A stretch of 64,000 nt of DNA from Salinimicrobium sediminis (lineage in GTDB: Bacteria; Bacteroidota; Bacteroidia; Flavobacteriales; Flavobacteriaceae), in NCBI RefSeq assembly GCF_900215295.1, contig NZ_OCMF01000003.1:186001-250000 (forward strand), read 5' to 3'. Every line of letters begins with the position of its first letter. The stretch's first letter is position 1. Below are positions 33,455 to 42,853 of the stretch, piece by piece. The position numbers and the translations under genes are program-made. The notes below the pieces were generated by a model. It did not search any database, was not told the origin of the DNA, and was given only the letters and a program-made list of their open reading frames with translations.

Positions 33455-34234
33455 TTAGAAACTCTGGAAGAGCTCATTCATTTTTTGTCTTTCTTCCTGT
33501 GCCAGTTCTTCATCTACAAGGATACGTCCACTGTGCTCATCTGTAATGATCTTTCTGCGGCCGGCAATTTCCATGATCACCTGGGGTGGGATTGTAAAGA
33601 AAGAACCCCCTGAAGCTCCTCTTTCTACGGGAACCACCGCAAGACCGTTTTTAACGCTTCCGCGAATACGGCGATATGCATTCACAAGGCGCTCTTCGAT
33701 CTGCTCCTGGAATTCTTGAGATTTTTTGATCAAAGCCTGCTCTTCTTTTTCAGTTTCAGCAAGGATCTCGTCTAATTCACTTTTCTTATGATCAAGGTGT
33801 TTTTGACGCTCGTTAACACGCTCCTGGGTTTGCTCGATCACTTCTTTCTTTTGTTCGATCTGCGCACGGTATTCCTTGATCTGTTTTTCAGCAAGTTCTA
33901 TTTCCAACTCTTGAAATTCAACTTCCTTGGAAAGCGCGTTGAATTCGCGGTTATTACGAACATTTTTCTGTTGTTCAGTATATTTTTTGATCAATGCTTT
34001 CGCATCTTCAATAAGATTCTTTTTGGCATTGATGTCCTGATCGATCACTTCAAGGTCGGCATTCATTTTCTCAAGGCGCGTGTTCAAACCTGCAACTTCA
34101 TCTTCTAAATCTTCTACCTCCAGGGGAAGTTCACCTCGTACATTTCTTATCTCATCCACGCGGGAATCTATAAGTTGAAGATCGTACAACGCTCTTAACT
34201 TCTCTTCTACAGTAACATCGGATTTTTTGGCCAT
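33455..34234 (-). CDS. DUF164 coiled-coil protein with degenerate zinc ribbon (CdsZ-like)
   Basis: 259 residues. Residues about 10-200 form a long antiparallel coiled coil rich in Glu, Lys and Gln. The C-terminal 54 residues have the shape of the DUF164 zinc ribbon, with FFTIPPQVIMEI then DEHSGRILV, but the four zinc cysteines are gone: GASGGS replaces C-x-G-C and DEHS replaces C-E-H-C. Zinc binding through Cys is therefore excluded. It starts two bases after the Nif3 stop. The pairing of DUF164 with Nif3 is common in Bacteroidota. Function is unknown. Confidence 0.88.
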   Translation of the reverse strand: MAKKSDVTVEEKLRALYDLQLIDSRVDEIRNVRGELPLEVEDLEDEVAGLNTRLEKMNADLEVIDQDINAKKNLIEDAKALIKKYTEQQKNVRNNREFNALSKEVEFQELEIELAEKQIKEYRAQIEQKKEVIEQTQERVNERQKHLDHKKSELDEILAETEKEEQALIKKSQEFQEQIEERLVNAYRRIRGSVKNGLAVVPVERGASGGSFFTIPPQVIMEIAGRRKIITDEHSGRILVDEELAQEERQKMNELFQSF

Positions 34235-34236
34235 AG

Positions 34237-35331
34237 TTAAAAATACTTGATAGGATTGGTTTCTGTCTTTGATAAAACGACTGCAAAATTAGCAAAATTT
34301 TTCTTAAGAAAAGCGGCTAAAAGGTTTTTTGTGTACTGTTCGCTTTCAAAGTGGCCAATGTCTGCCAGCACCAGTTTTTGCTCAGCTTTATAGAAGTCGT
34401 GATACTTAAGATCGGCAGTTAAAAAGATGTCTGCTCCTGCCGCAGCTGCATTTTTGATCGCAAAGCTGCCGCTACCACCAAGTACTGCTACTTTTTTTAT
34501 TGGTTTTCCAAGTAATTGCGAATGCCTTATGCAGCCTGTACCAAAGGTTTTTTTTACTTTTTCCAAAAAAGTGGTTTCCGATACCTCTTCCTCCAGTTCT
34601 CCAACCATTCCCATTCCAATTTTTTGATTCTCATTTTCCAGGGTGGTCACCTCGTAAGCAACCTCTTCGTAGGGATGGGTGTCAAAAAGGGCTTTTAGAA
34701 TAGATTTTTCCAGGTGCTTCGGAAAAGTAACTCCTATCTGCACCTCCTCTTCGTAATGAGTTTCACCTTTTCGGCCAATCACGGGATTGGATTCCTCGTT
34801 TCCGCGGAAGGATCCGCTGCCGTTAAGGTTGAAGCTGCAATGGTCATAATTTCCAATAGATCCTGCCCCGGAGGCAAATAATGCTTCCCTCACTGCTGAG
34901 GCATCTTTCTTTGGAACGAAAGTGAGGAGTTTTTTTATACTTCCCTTCTGTGGAATCAAGATCTTCCTGCTGCCAAGATCAAGTTGTTGGCAGATCACAT
35001 CATTCACCCCCCTAAAGCTGTTATCAAGAGCAGTGTGAATTGCATAAATTGCAATATCATTCTTTATTGCCTTTAACACAGCCCGCTCCACGTAATCCCT
35101 TCCGGTAAGTTTTTTCAACCCGGAAAAGATAATAGGATGAAAACTCACAATAAGGTTGCAGTTTTGGTCAATCGCTTCGTCCACCACTGTCTCCAGGGTA
35201 TCCAAAGTGACTAATATTCCCTTTACTTCCCAGTTTTCTGAACCTGTAAGAAGACCTACATTGTCGAAATCTTCGGCATAGGCCGTAGGCGCAAATGTTT
35301 CCAGTTCCCGGATGATATTTTTTATGAGCAT
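34237..35331 (-). CDS. Nif3-like dinuclear metal-centre protein (YqfO type)
   Basis: 364 residues, longer than the ~250 of plain Nif3 because of a central insert (about 115-235), as in Bacillus YqfO. Metal-site segments are SFHPIIFSGLKKLTG near 64-78, HTALDNSFRGVND near 98-110 and, in the C-terminal half, DIGHFESEQYT near 327-337, all typical of the family. The enzymatic activity is not firmly established (GTP cyclohydrolase-like or a metal chaperone have been proposed). It is the first gene of an operon with the zinc-ribbon protein. A minus-strand -7 box TACCTTTG lies at 35358-35351. Confidence 0.92.
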   Translation of the reverse strand: MLIKNIIRELETFAPTAYAEDFDNVGLLTGSENWEVKGILVTLDTLETVVDEAIDQNCNLIVSFHPIIFSGLKKLTGRDYVERAVLKAIKNDIAIYAIHTALDNSFRGVNDVICQQLDLGSRKILIPQKGSIKKLLTFVPKKDASAVREALFASGAGSIGNYDHCSFNLNGSGSFRGNEESNPVIGRKGETHYEEEVQIGVTFPKHLEKSILKALFDTHPYEEVAYEVTTLENENQKIGMGMVGELEEEVSETTFLEKVKKTFGTGCIRHSQLLGKPIKKVAVLGGSGSFAIKNAAAAGADIFLTADLKYHDFYKAEQKLVLADIGHFESEQYTKNLLAAFLKKNFANFAVVLSKTETNPIKYF

Positions 35332-35644
35332 AGTGTTGCAGTGCTTTTTTCAAAGGTAAGAATTGAGGATTTAAAATCATGGATAAAGGGGGATGAGCAC
35401 CTTGCCGTATTATTAGTAGATATCCAGGGGAAAAGAGATTTTGCTGAAAGATCTATTTTTGAAATACTAAAATTTTTAAAGACAATAGATATAAAGAGGT
35501 GAATTTTAATTATATAATCTTCTTTTTTTTCCTCTTGCTGTACCACATCCTGACATAATAAATAATCGTAATTCTTGTAAAAAAATGTGTTTTGAACTAT
35601 AATTTTGTCTCTTTTTTTTCCATCAAAAAATTTACCTTCGCTGC
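35332..35644. other. 313-base divergent intergenic region with two promoters
   Basis: No gene is seen. Minus strand: TACCTTTG (35358-35351) for nif3, exact to TAnnTTTG, with a short leader. Plus strand: TAATTTTG (35600-35607), also exact, for lpxK with a leader of about 33 bases. Neither has a well-spaced -33 TTG (the best for lpxK, 35575-35577, is 22 bases off). The middle is A/T rich with no clear repeat. Confidence 0.5.
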
Positions 35645-36655
35645 ATGGCCTCAGCAAGAAAACTTCTATTTCCTTTTTCAATTCTTTACGGCAGCATCAT
35701 GCATGTACGGAATAAACTCTATGATAAAAATCTCTTGTCCTCCCGGGAATTCGAAATTCCTGTCATCGCAGTTGGGAATTTAAGTGTGGGAGGCACCGGT
35801 AAGTCCCCCATGGTGGAATACCTTGTTAATTTGCTCAGGCAGGATCATAAGGTGGCAACTTTGAGTAGGGGCTATAAAAGGAAATCCAGCGGCTATATTC
35901 TTCTTAATGGTCAGGATACTGCGATAGAAGTTGGGGATGAGCCCCTGCAGTTTAAGAGTAAATTTCCGGATGTTTTGGTTGCAGTAGACGAGAACCGCAG
36001 CAACGGAATAGAAAAACTCCTTGAGGAGATGCAGCCTCCCGATGTCGTAATACTGGATGATGCTTACCAACATCGTAAGGTAAAAGCAGGTTTCTACATC
36101 CTGTTGACATCTTACACAAATCTGTACAAAAATGACCTGGTCCTTCCTGCGGGTAACCTTAGAGAACCTGCAGCGGGGGCAAAAAGGGCAAATATCATTG
36201 TCGTTACAAAATGCCCCGAAGATCTTGGGGCTGCAGAACAGGAGGAGATCAGGAAAAAACTAAAACCAAAAGCGGGGCAGGAGGTTTTCTTCAGCAGTAT
36301 TGCTTATAGCAAAGAGATCTATAGTAGAAACCGGACCCTTGAACTAAAGGCACTTCAAAAGGAAGAATTTACGCTGGTCACCGGCATCGCCAAACCACAA
36401 CCTTTGGTGGATCACCTGGAAAGCCTTGGATTAAATTTTACGCATAAAGCCTTTAGTGACCATCATAACTTTACCGAAGAAGAAATTAAAGCCCTTCAAC
36501 ACGAGGAGCTCATTTTAACTACCGAAAAAGATTACATGCGGCTAAAAAACGAGATCTCCAGGGAGAAAATCTTCTATTTGCCTATACGAACCCGGTTTTT
36601 AAGTGCCGGTGCTGAGTTCGAATCACAGGTAAAGAATTTTGTACAAAAAAAATGA
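35645..36655 (+). CDS. lpxK: Tetraacyldisaccharide 4'-kinase
   Basis: Phosphorylates the 4' position of the lipid A disaccharide precursor at the inner face of the inner membrane. The 336 residues fit. The Walker A-like loop is GNLSVGGTGKSPMVEYLVN (near 43-61), followed by LSRGYKRKSSGYIL and VVILDDAYQHRKVKA, the family signature. The C-terminal half ends LILTTEKDYMRLK. Its stop codon lies in the stem of the terminator. It is monocistronic. Confidence 0.96.
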   Translation: MASARKLLFPFSILYGSIMHVRNKLYDKNLLSSREFEIPVIAVGNLSVGGTGKSPMVEYLVNLLRQDHKVATLSRGYKRKSSGYILLNGQDTAIEVGDEPLQFKSKFPDVLVAVDENRSNGIEKLLEEMQPPDVVILDDAYQHRKVKAGFYILLTSYTNLYKNDLVLPAGNLREPAAGAKRANIIVVTKCPEDLGAAEQEEIRKKLKPKAGQEVFFSSIAYSKEIYSRNRTLELKALQKEEFTLVTGIAKPQPLVDHLESLGLNFTHKAFSDHHNFTEEEIKALQHEELILTTEKDYMRLKNEISREKIFYLPIRTRFLSAGAEFESQVKNFVQKK

Positions 36656-36678
36656 GACCCGTGTGCGGGTCTCATTTT
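36652..36678 (+). terminator. Terminator of lpxK
   Basis: ATGAGACCCG (36652-36661) pairs perfectly with CGGGTCTCAT (36666-36675) around a TGTG loop, then T-rich sequence. The stem includes the TGA stop of lpxK. Confidence 0.85.
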
Positions 36679-36747
36679 ATATCTTGGCTAATTCAAACTA
36701 TTTCTTACAATAACCTGAGCCATCATTTAATCAAACTGCGTGCCAAC

Positions 36748-38976
36748 TCATACCGTTGCTTTCTCCTGACTTAAATATTTATTGATCTTTTGAAAGAATT
36801 CTTCTGTTTTAAAGGGCTTCGGAATTATATCATTAAAGCCGTTCAGGTAGAATTCATCCAGACTTTCCTCCAGGGTAACTGCGGTTAAAGCGATAATGGG
36901 AATGGTTTCATTGAACTTTCGTATTTCCCTGGTAGCTTCAATTCCGCTGATTCCGGGCATGTGGATGTCCATAAGGATAAGATCAAAATGATGATTCTCC
37001 ACTTTTGCGATTGCCACGGTCCCGTTATCTGCTACATCACAAATCACCTTGTTCTTTTCCAGGATCTTTCTGGTGATCATTTGGTTGATCTTATTATCTT
37101 CTACGATAAGGATCTTCTTATTGTGCATGTAATCATTGGAAAGTGGTTCGGGAATAACATTGTCGCTTTTTGGATCCTGTGGCGCTGCCGGTTCCAGAGC
37201 TTCAAAACTTAATTCAAAGTAAAAAACAGAACCTTTGCCGAGTTCGCTTTCCAGATGGATTTCACTATCCATAAGGTTGAGCAGGTTCTTTACAATGGAA
37301 AGTCCCAACCCGGTACCGCCAAACTTCCTGTTAATTTGCAGGGAACCCTGGGTAAAGTTCTCAAAAATGGCTTTTTGCTTCTCCTTGCTTATACCTTCCC
37401 CAGTATCTTCGATCTCAAATCTTAGCTTTACCAATGCGCCGTCCTGTCCCGATTTCTTTACCCGAACCCAAATGTCCCCATTTTCGGTAAATTTGATAGA
37501 GTTACCTACCAGATTGATAAGGATCTGGGAGATCTTTAAAGGATCCCCTTTCAGTTTCTTCGGAATTTCAGAATCAAATTCGAGGTGGAGTTGTGTTTTC
37601 TTTTCTTCAGCCGAATTTTTCAGCGCAACAAGCACATCGGTTATTCTTTTCTTCAGGTTGAAAGAGCTCTCCAGCATTTCCACCTTTTTAGCCTCCAGCT
37701 TGTTAAGATCTAGAATGTTGTTAATGAGGGATAGTAAATATTCTCCTGAAAATTTGAGAGAATTTAGATGCTCTTTCTGGTTTTCGGTAGGACTTTCTTC
37801 CAGCAGGAGATGGGTCAAACCTGTTACTGCATATAAAGGCGTGCGCAATTCATGAGTAATTGTGGAAAGGAACTGTGCCTTGGCCAAAGAAGCCTTTTCA
37901 GCGTTTTCTTTGGCAGTGACCAATTCAGAATTCTTTTTCTGTAAAAGATCGTTGGCCCGGGCTCTTAAATTATTGTTCTTATAAAGCGACAAGGTGAGCA
38001 GGGACAGAATAGTAATGAGCGCCACACTCAAAATGGTGGTAAGCTTATTTACTTTTAAAGTCCTTTCGTTCTCTGCCTGCCTTTTGGTCAATTCACTCAC
38101 TGTGCTTTTCATGGCATCCACCCCATACCTCGCGCTGGCATCTGATGCTAATGCTTCCTTGTTAAGGTTGTAGAGAGAATCGCGCATTTGGTTATTGACC
38201 TTTAACAGGCTTAAAGCTTCGGCATGATTGCCGGCTTCTTCCTGAATCCTGCTTTGAACCCAATAGGTGTGCTGGATCATTCCTCCAAAGTTGTTCTTTT
38301 TAGCTAAAAAGAGACTTTTATTGGCTTCGGCCATTGCCTGGTCCAGTTTTCCGGTGGCGAGAAGTGCTCTGGCTTTGTAAAAATGAATCCGTACCCGTTC
38401 ATATTCATTGGTACTTGCCTGCAGCTTTTCTTCAGCCGAATTAAAATAGGAAAGGGCAGCATGGGGTCTTTCCGAAGTATTGAGATAAAGAATTCCCCTG
38501 TTAAGATCAATATTTCCAAGGCCTTCAGTATCGCCTAGTTTTGTATAGAGGGTTTCGGAAAGGTCAAAATATTCAGTAGCTCTTTCAAAAATGCGTTTTG
38601 CAGTGAAGATTTTTCCGTAGTTGAGATAGCTATAGGCCAAACCTGCCTCATCTCCAATTTCGCGCTGAATTGAAATTGCACGTTGCAGTTCGGTGGCTGC
38701 TTTGTCATTTTCATGTCGCACATAATGCAATTGCGCCATTAAACTGCTCGAGAGGGCAATAAGACGCTGGTGATTGACCGCCCGCGATAGTTCAAGGGCT
38801 CGATTGAGCTCACGCAGGGCCTGGTCAAAATTTACACTATTAATAGACTCCTCGGCGTCTCTTAACAGCTGCTCGATAGTGGCATTAAGTCCATCTGTTT
38901 CCTGTAGGTTGTTTTCCTGGGCATAGGAAAAGGAAAAAGAAAGAAAAGCCACCATCAAAAGAATAAAGTTCTTCAT
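36748..38976 (-). CDS. TPR-containing hybrid sensor histidine kinase/response regulator
   Basis: 742 residues. Signal peptide 1-19 (FSYAQ), a TPR array of about six repeats (25-285), one membrane helix (311-332), a coiled linker, then a histidine kinase core with H375 in STITHELRTPL, N box LVGNSIKFTEN, G boxes DTGEGI and GGTGLGLSI, and a receiver domain with D670 (LILMDIHMPG). The TPR part would sit in the periplasm and sense a partner protein or peptide, and the kinase in the cytosol would pass phosphate to its own receiver and then to another protein. No output regulator is adjacent. Confidence 0.94.
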   Translation of the reverse strand: MKNFILLMVAFLSFSFSYAQENNLQETDGLNATIEQLLRDAEESINSVNFDQALRELNRALELSRAVNHQRLIALSSSLMAQLHYVRHENDKAATELQRAISIQREIGDEAGLAYSYLNYGKIFTAKRIFERATEYFDLSETLYTKLGDTEGLGNIDLNRGILYLNTSERPHAALSYFNSAEEKLQASTNEYERVRIHFYKARALLATGKLDQAMAEANKSLFLAKKNNFGGMIQHTYWVQSRIQEEAGNHAEALSLLKVNNQMRDSLYNLNKEALASDASARYGVDAMKSTVSELTKRQAENERTLKVNKLTTILSVALITILSLLTLSLYKNNNLRARANDLLQKKNSELVTAKENAEKASLAKAQFLSTITHELRTPLYAVTGLTHLLLEESPTENQKEHLNSLKFSGEYLLSLINNILDLNKLEAKKVEMLESSFNLKKRITDVLVALKNSAEEKKTQLHLEFDSEIPKKLKGDPLKISQILINLVGNSIKFTENGDIWVRVKKSGQDGALVKLRFEIEDTGEGISKEKQKAIFENFTQGSLQINRKFGGTGLGLSIVKNLLNLMDSEIHLESELGKGSVFYFELSFEALEPAAPQDPKSDNVIPEPLSNDYMHNKKILIVEDNKINQMITRKILEKNKVICDVADNGTVAIAKVENHHFDLILMDIHMPGISGIEATREIRKFNETIPIIALTAVTLEESLDEFYLNGFNDIIPKPFKTEEFFQKINKYLSQEKATV

Positions 38977-39007
38977 TTGGGACGTAAATAACTGTTGCTA
39001 AATATAA

Positions 39008-40036
39008 TTATTTAATTGTAACATGGGAAATTAAATCAATAAGTCGGCTTGAATAACCAATTTCATTATCGTACCAACCAATGATTTTTACGAAATTTCC
39101 TCCTATTACCGAGGTCATTTGGGCATCAAAAACGCAGGAGTGAGTGTTTCCGTTGATATCGATGGAAACAATTGGATCTTCGGTATATTCCAGGATATTT
39201 TTCAGGTGTCCCGCAGCCGCATTTTTAAATGCAGCATTAATTTCTTCTATGGTAATTTTCTTCTCCACCTGCAGCGTCATGTCGGTAAGGCTGCCATTAG
39301 GCACAGGAACCCTGATGCCGCAGCCGCCAATAACATCACTTAGGGCTGGGAAAATTCTGGTGAGGGCCTTTGCTGCCCCTGTAGTTGTTGGCACAATAGA
39401 CTGTCCTGCCGCGCGGGCTCTTCTAAGGTCTTTGTGGGGCTGGTCATGCAGGCTTTGGTCTGTAGTGTAGGAGTGAACGGTGGTGATGTATGCCTGTTTA
39501 ACAGTCGCTAATTCATGGACCACCTTGAGCATGGGAGCTGCATTGTTGGTGGTGCAGGAGGCGTTGGATATAATCTTTTCTGAGCCGTTTAAAATATTTT
39601 CATTGACTCCCATGACCACCATTTTAATGGAATCATCCTGAGGGGGCACACTTAAGATCACTTTTTTCACCCCCTGCCGGAGGTGAGCCTCTAATTGCTC
39701 CCGGTTTTTAAATCTTCCGGAGCTTTCCACCACAACTTCTACTGCCTCTGAATTCCAGCTGATATTTCCCGGCTCCTGTTCTTTAAAAACGGGAATCTTC
39801 CTGTCGTCAATGAGGAGAAATCCTTCTTTTGAACCTATCTCCCTTTTAAGGACTCCGTGGATACTGTCATATTTTAGAAGATGGGCAAGGGTTGCAGCAG
39901 GAGCAATGTCATTGATTGCCACCACTTCCAATTGAGTATGGTCCAGTAAAAGCCTGAATAAATTACGGCCAATGCGGCCGAATCCATTGATTCCTATGCG
40001 CACCTTTTTACCTGCTGCGGAAGCATTTTCCCCCAT
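39008..40036 (-). CDS. gap: Glyceraldehyde-3-phosphate dehydrogenase, type I
   Basis: Glycolytic enzyme that makes 1,3-bisphosphoglycerate with NAD. NAD motif GINGFGRIGRNLFRLL is at 14-29, and the active-site Cys is in SNASCTTNNAAP near 157. The 342 residues fit the family; a short extra N-terminus (MGENASAAGKK) precedes the Rossmann strand. The ATG overlaps the lipA stop by one base (TAATG), so translation is coupled to lipA. Which isoform (glycolytic or gluconeogenic) is not decided by sequence. Confidence 0.95.
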   Translation of the reverse strand: MGENASAAGKKVRIGINGFGRIGRNLFRLLLDHTQLEVVAINDIAPAATLAHLLKYDSIHGVLKREIGSKEGFLLIDDRKIPVFKEQEPGNISWNSEAVEVVVESSGRFKNREQLEAHLRQGVKKVILSVPPQDDSIKMVVMGVNENILNGSEKIISNASCTTNNAAPMLKVVHELATVKQAYITTVHSYTTDQSLHDQPHKDLRRARAAGQSIVPTTTGAAKALTRIFPALSDVIGGCGIRVPVPNGSLTDMTLQVEKKITIEEINAAFKNAAAGHLKNILEYTEDPIVSIDINGNTHSCVFDAQMTSVIGGNFVKIIGWYDNEIGYSSRLIDLISHVTIK

Positions 40037-40905
40037 TAGGTGAGGTGTTTTTGAGCTTTATAGGAGGATCTAACCAAAGCACCACTTTCTACATGCCTGA
40101 AGCCAAGTTCCAATCCTATGGTTTCGAACTTCTTAAACTGTTCCGGAGTGATGAATTCATGAACCGGAAGATGCTGTTTTGATGGCTGCAGATACTGGCC
40201 AATGGTGACAATATCAAGATTTACCTCCCGAAGATCCTTCAAGGTCTGTATCACCTCTTCCTCTCTTTCGCCAAGGCCGAGCATAATTCCGGATTTAGTT
40301 CTTTTGATCCCCTGGTCTTTAAGGTATTTTAGAACCTGTAGACTTCGCTCGTATTTAGCCTGAATCCTTACTTCCCGTGTTAACCTCTTTACAGTTTCCA
40401 TGTTGTGAGAAACAATTTCAGGATTTACTTCTATGATTCGGTTAATGTTGCGTTCTACACCCTGAAAATCGGGAATTAAAGTTTCCAGTGTGGTTTCGGG
40501 ATTCATTCTTCGAATAGCCTTTACAGTTTCAGCCCAGATAATAGAACCCATGTCTTTCAAATCATCCCGGTCTACACTGGTGATCACTGCATGCCTGATC
40601 TTCATAAGTTTAATTGACCGGGCAACTTTTTCAGGTTCATCCCAATCCAAAGTTTCAGGACGCCCTGTTTTTACACCGCAAAATCCGCAGGAACGGGTGC
40701 AGATATTTCCCAGGATCATAAAAGTTGCCGTGCCTTCACCCCAACACTCTCCCATATTAGGGCAGCTTCCCGAGGTGCATATGGTGTGAAGATTGTATTT
40801 TTCAACTACCCCTCGAAGTTCTGTGTATTTCTTTCCGGTGGGTAATTTTACCCTAAGCCATTTGGGTTTAGGGGTTCTTTGGGTAGGGATTTGCTGTGTT
40901 TCCAT
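40036..40905 (-). CDS. lipA: Lipoyl synthase
   Basis: Radical-SAM enzyme that inserts two sulfurs into protein-bound octanoyl groups. The 289 residues from ATG 40905 fit. The auxiliary cluster is CTSGSCPNMGEC and the radical-SAM cluster CTRSCGFC. A longer frame begins at 40941, but the promoter -7 box at 40913-40920 lies inside it, so it is rejected. It is coupled to gap by a TAATG overlap. Confidence 0.96.
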   Translation of the reverse strand: METQQIPTQRTPKPKWLRVKLPTGKKYTELRGVVEKYNLHTICTSGSCPNMGECWGEGTATFMILGNICTRSCGFCGVKTGRPETLDWDEPEKVARSIKLMKIRHAVITSVDRDDLKDMGSIIWAETVKAIRRMNPETTLETLIPDFQGVERNINRIIEVNPEIVSHNMETVKRLTREVRIQAKYERSLQVLKYLKDQGIKRTKSGIMLGLGEREEEVIQTLKDLREVNLDIVTIGQYLQPSKQHLPVHEFITPEQFKKFETIGLELGFRHVESGALVRSSYKAQKHLT

Positions 40906-40912
40906 ATCGCGG

Positions 40913-40941
40913 CAAAGATACGAATCATAAGCAATGAACAA
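40913..40941 (-). promoter_or_regulatory. Flavobacterial promoter of lipA-gap, abutting the start codon
   Basis: On the minus strand TTG (40941-40939), 18 bases, then TATCTTTG (40920-40913), an exact match. The ATG begins at 40905, so the leader would be only about three to five bases. Confidence 0.6.
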
Positions 40942-41104
40942 TAATCAATGAAGCAATTATCAGTTAAAGGCACAAATTTCAAGCACCGAATTCCAAATTA
41001 CACATAGCATTATATTTCTGGCACCAAATTCAGCTGATGGCCCATTTGAAAACTGGAAACCTTGAACAGAAACTTTGAACTTTAAATCTTAAACCTTGAA
41101 CCAT

Positions 41105-42694
41105 TTAGCGTCTGCTTCGCTTCCACGGCACCATTGCAAAAAGAAAGATAAACAGCGACAGAAAGAGGGAAATACGGGCAATGTAATCTCCGTGGCGGGT
41201 GTAGAAGGTGACACGATCATTCAACGTAACATTTCCTCTTAAAGCACCCTGTTCTTCATAGGCCAGCGTTTTGGTGATCTCTCCCTTTTCATTTATAAAA
41301 GCAGAAATTCCGGTATTGGCACTTCTGGCAATCGCGCGTCTGTTCTCAATCGCCCTTAATCGGGCATAACTCAGGTGCTGTTTATGGCCTTGTGTATTCC
41401 CCCACCAGGCATCATTGGTGATAATAGCTAGAAAATTTGCTCCATTATTGACATATCCGGTGACAAAATCTCCATAAACAGATTCATAGCAAATGATAGG
41501 GCCCACTTCTTCGGAACCGGGAATGTCAAAGATACCACGCTCCTTTTGTGTGGTTTTCATAGCCACCGTCCCCCCGAGATCTATCATAACATTTCCAAGG
41601 AGTGGTTTTAAAATACTCTGATAAGGGAAATTTTCCACCCCTACCACAAGTTTAGATTTGTGATAGAAGGAAGCTGAATCATTGGCAGTGATAAAAAAGG
41701 CAGAATTATAGTCATCAAACCAGTCAGAAGGACCAATCTGGTTGCTTTGTTTTCTTACTCTTTTGGGATCATTGAACCTTTCATAAAAGGAAATACCACT
41801 CAAAAATGCCATTTCCGGATGCCTGTTTACAAACTCCCTGGAATAATAACCTGCCTGCGATCTGTTGAATTGGCGAAAAGGAGTACCATCGGCAAAAACC
41901 GTTTCCGGGGCGATAATAATTTTTGTGTCAGGGGTAAGGCTATCCTGCGCCAGTTCGATTAGTAGCTCTCCAATCCGCGTATCATTAACGTTGTATTTTT
42001 CGGTGTATGGATTGACGTTAGGTTGAAGGACAAGAGCTTCAATGCTTGCTTCACTTTCTTCATAACTCCAAAGAATAAGATAGGAAATTCCAATAGGGAG
42101 GAGGATCAAAAGTGCATTTTTGATGATTCCTCGGTAGAGGATTTTCCGGTCTTTATGCTGCTGAAATAAAATCAGCATCTTAAGAAGAGCGAGGTTTACC
42201 AGTAGAACCCAAAGCGTGCCGCCAAAGGTGCCGGTGAATTCATACCACTGAATCCAATGGGGAAATTCAGAAAAACCATTCCCGAGATTAAGCCACGGCC
42301 ATGAAAATTCCCAATTGAGATGCAGGTATTCAAAGGCGATCCAGATACTGATCAAAAAGGAAGCAGCTGCCTTAAAATTCACCCTTTTTGCCACTACATG
42401 GAACAGCAGGAACACAAGGCTCATAAGCAGGGAATTTACCGTGATGGCAAAGATGCCTCCAAAAGGGGTAGAGAAATAAAGCCAATAGGTGGTGATGAGG
42501 TTCCAAATAAGAAAACTGATATAGGAAAGTCCAAATATTTTCCATTTTTGGGCACCTGAAGTAGAATTCCGGATAGAAAATTCGGCATAAAGCAATGGCA
42601 CAAAGCCAAAGAACAATAGAATTGGAAAGCCATAGGTTGGCCATGCCAGCGCCAAAATAATTCCGGAAAGTAAAGCGTAAAGGAGGTGTTTCAT
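41105..42694 (-). CDS. lnt: Apolipoprotein N-acyltransferase
   Basis: Adds the third acyl chain to lipoproteins in the inner membrane. 529 residues: several N-terminal helices (to about 200), a carbon-nitrogen hydrolase domain and a C-terminal helix. The catalytic triad is seen as Glu in IIAPETVF, Lys in YHKSKLVVGVE and Cys in PIICYESVYG. It fits the many lipoproteins in this window. It is monocistronic. Confidence 0.95.
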   Translation of the reverse strand: MKHLLYALLSGIILALAWPTYGFPILLFFGFVPLLYAEFSIRNSTSGAQKWKIFGLSYISFLIWNLITTYWLYFSTPFGGIFAITVNSLLMSLVFLLFHVVAKRVNFKAAASFLISIWIAFEYLHLNWEFSWPWLNLGNGFSEFPHWIQWYEFTGTFGGTLWVLLVNLALLKMLILFQQHKDRKILYRGIIKNALLILLPIGISYLILWSYEESEASIEALVLQPNVNPYTEKYNVNDTRIGELLIELAQDSLTPDTKIIIAPETVFADGTPFRQFNRSQAGYYSREFVNRHPEMAFLSGISFYERFNDPKRVRKQSNQIGPSDWFDDYNSAFFITANDSASFYHKSKLVVGVENFPYQSILKPLLGNVMIDLGGTVAMKTTQKERGIFDIPGSEEVGPIICYESVYGDFVTGYVNNGANFLAIITNDAWWGNTQGHKQHLSYARLRAIENRRAIARSANTGISAFINEKGEITKTLAYEEQGALRGNVTLNDRVTFYTRHGDYIARISLFLSLFIFLFAMVPWKRSRR

Positions 42695-42853
42695 AATGAA
42701 TTGTGGAAAGCAAATTTAAACAATTACCAAGAACCTTACTGCAAGCGGGAATGAGATATAGAAAATTGGTGGGCTGCCTCAATATGGAACAGGCATCGGG
42801 AAACCGGTAACAGGGAACAGGATTTTTCCTATTTTTACACAAAACCAACCTAT

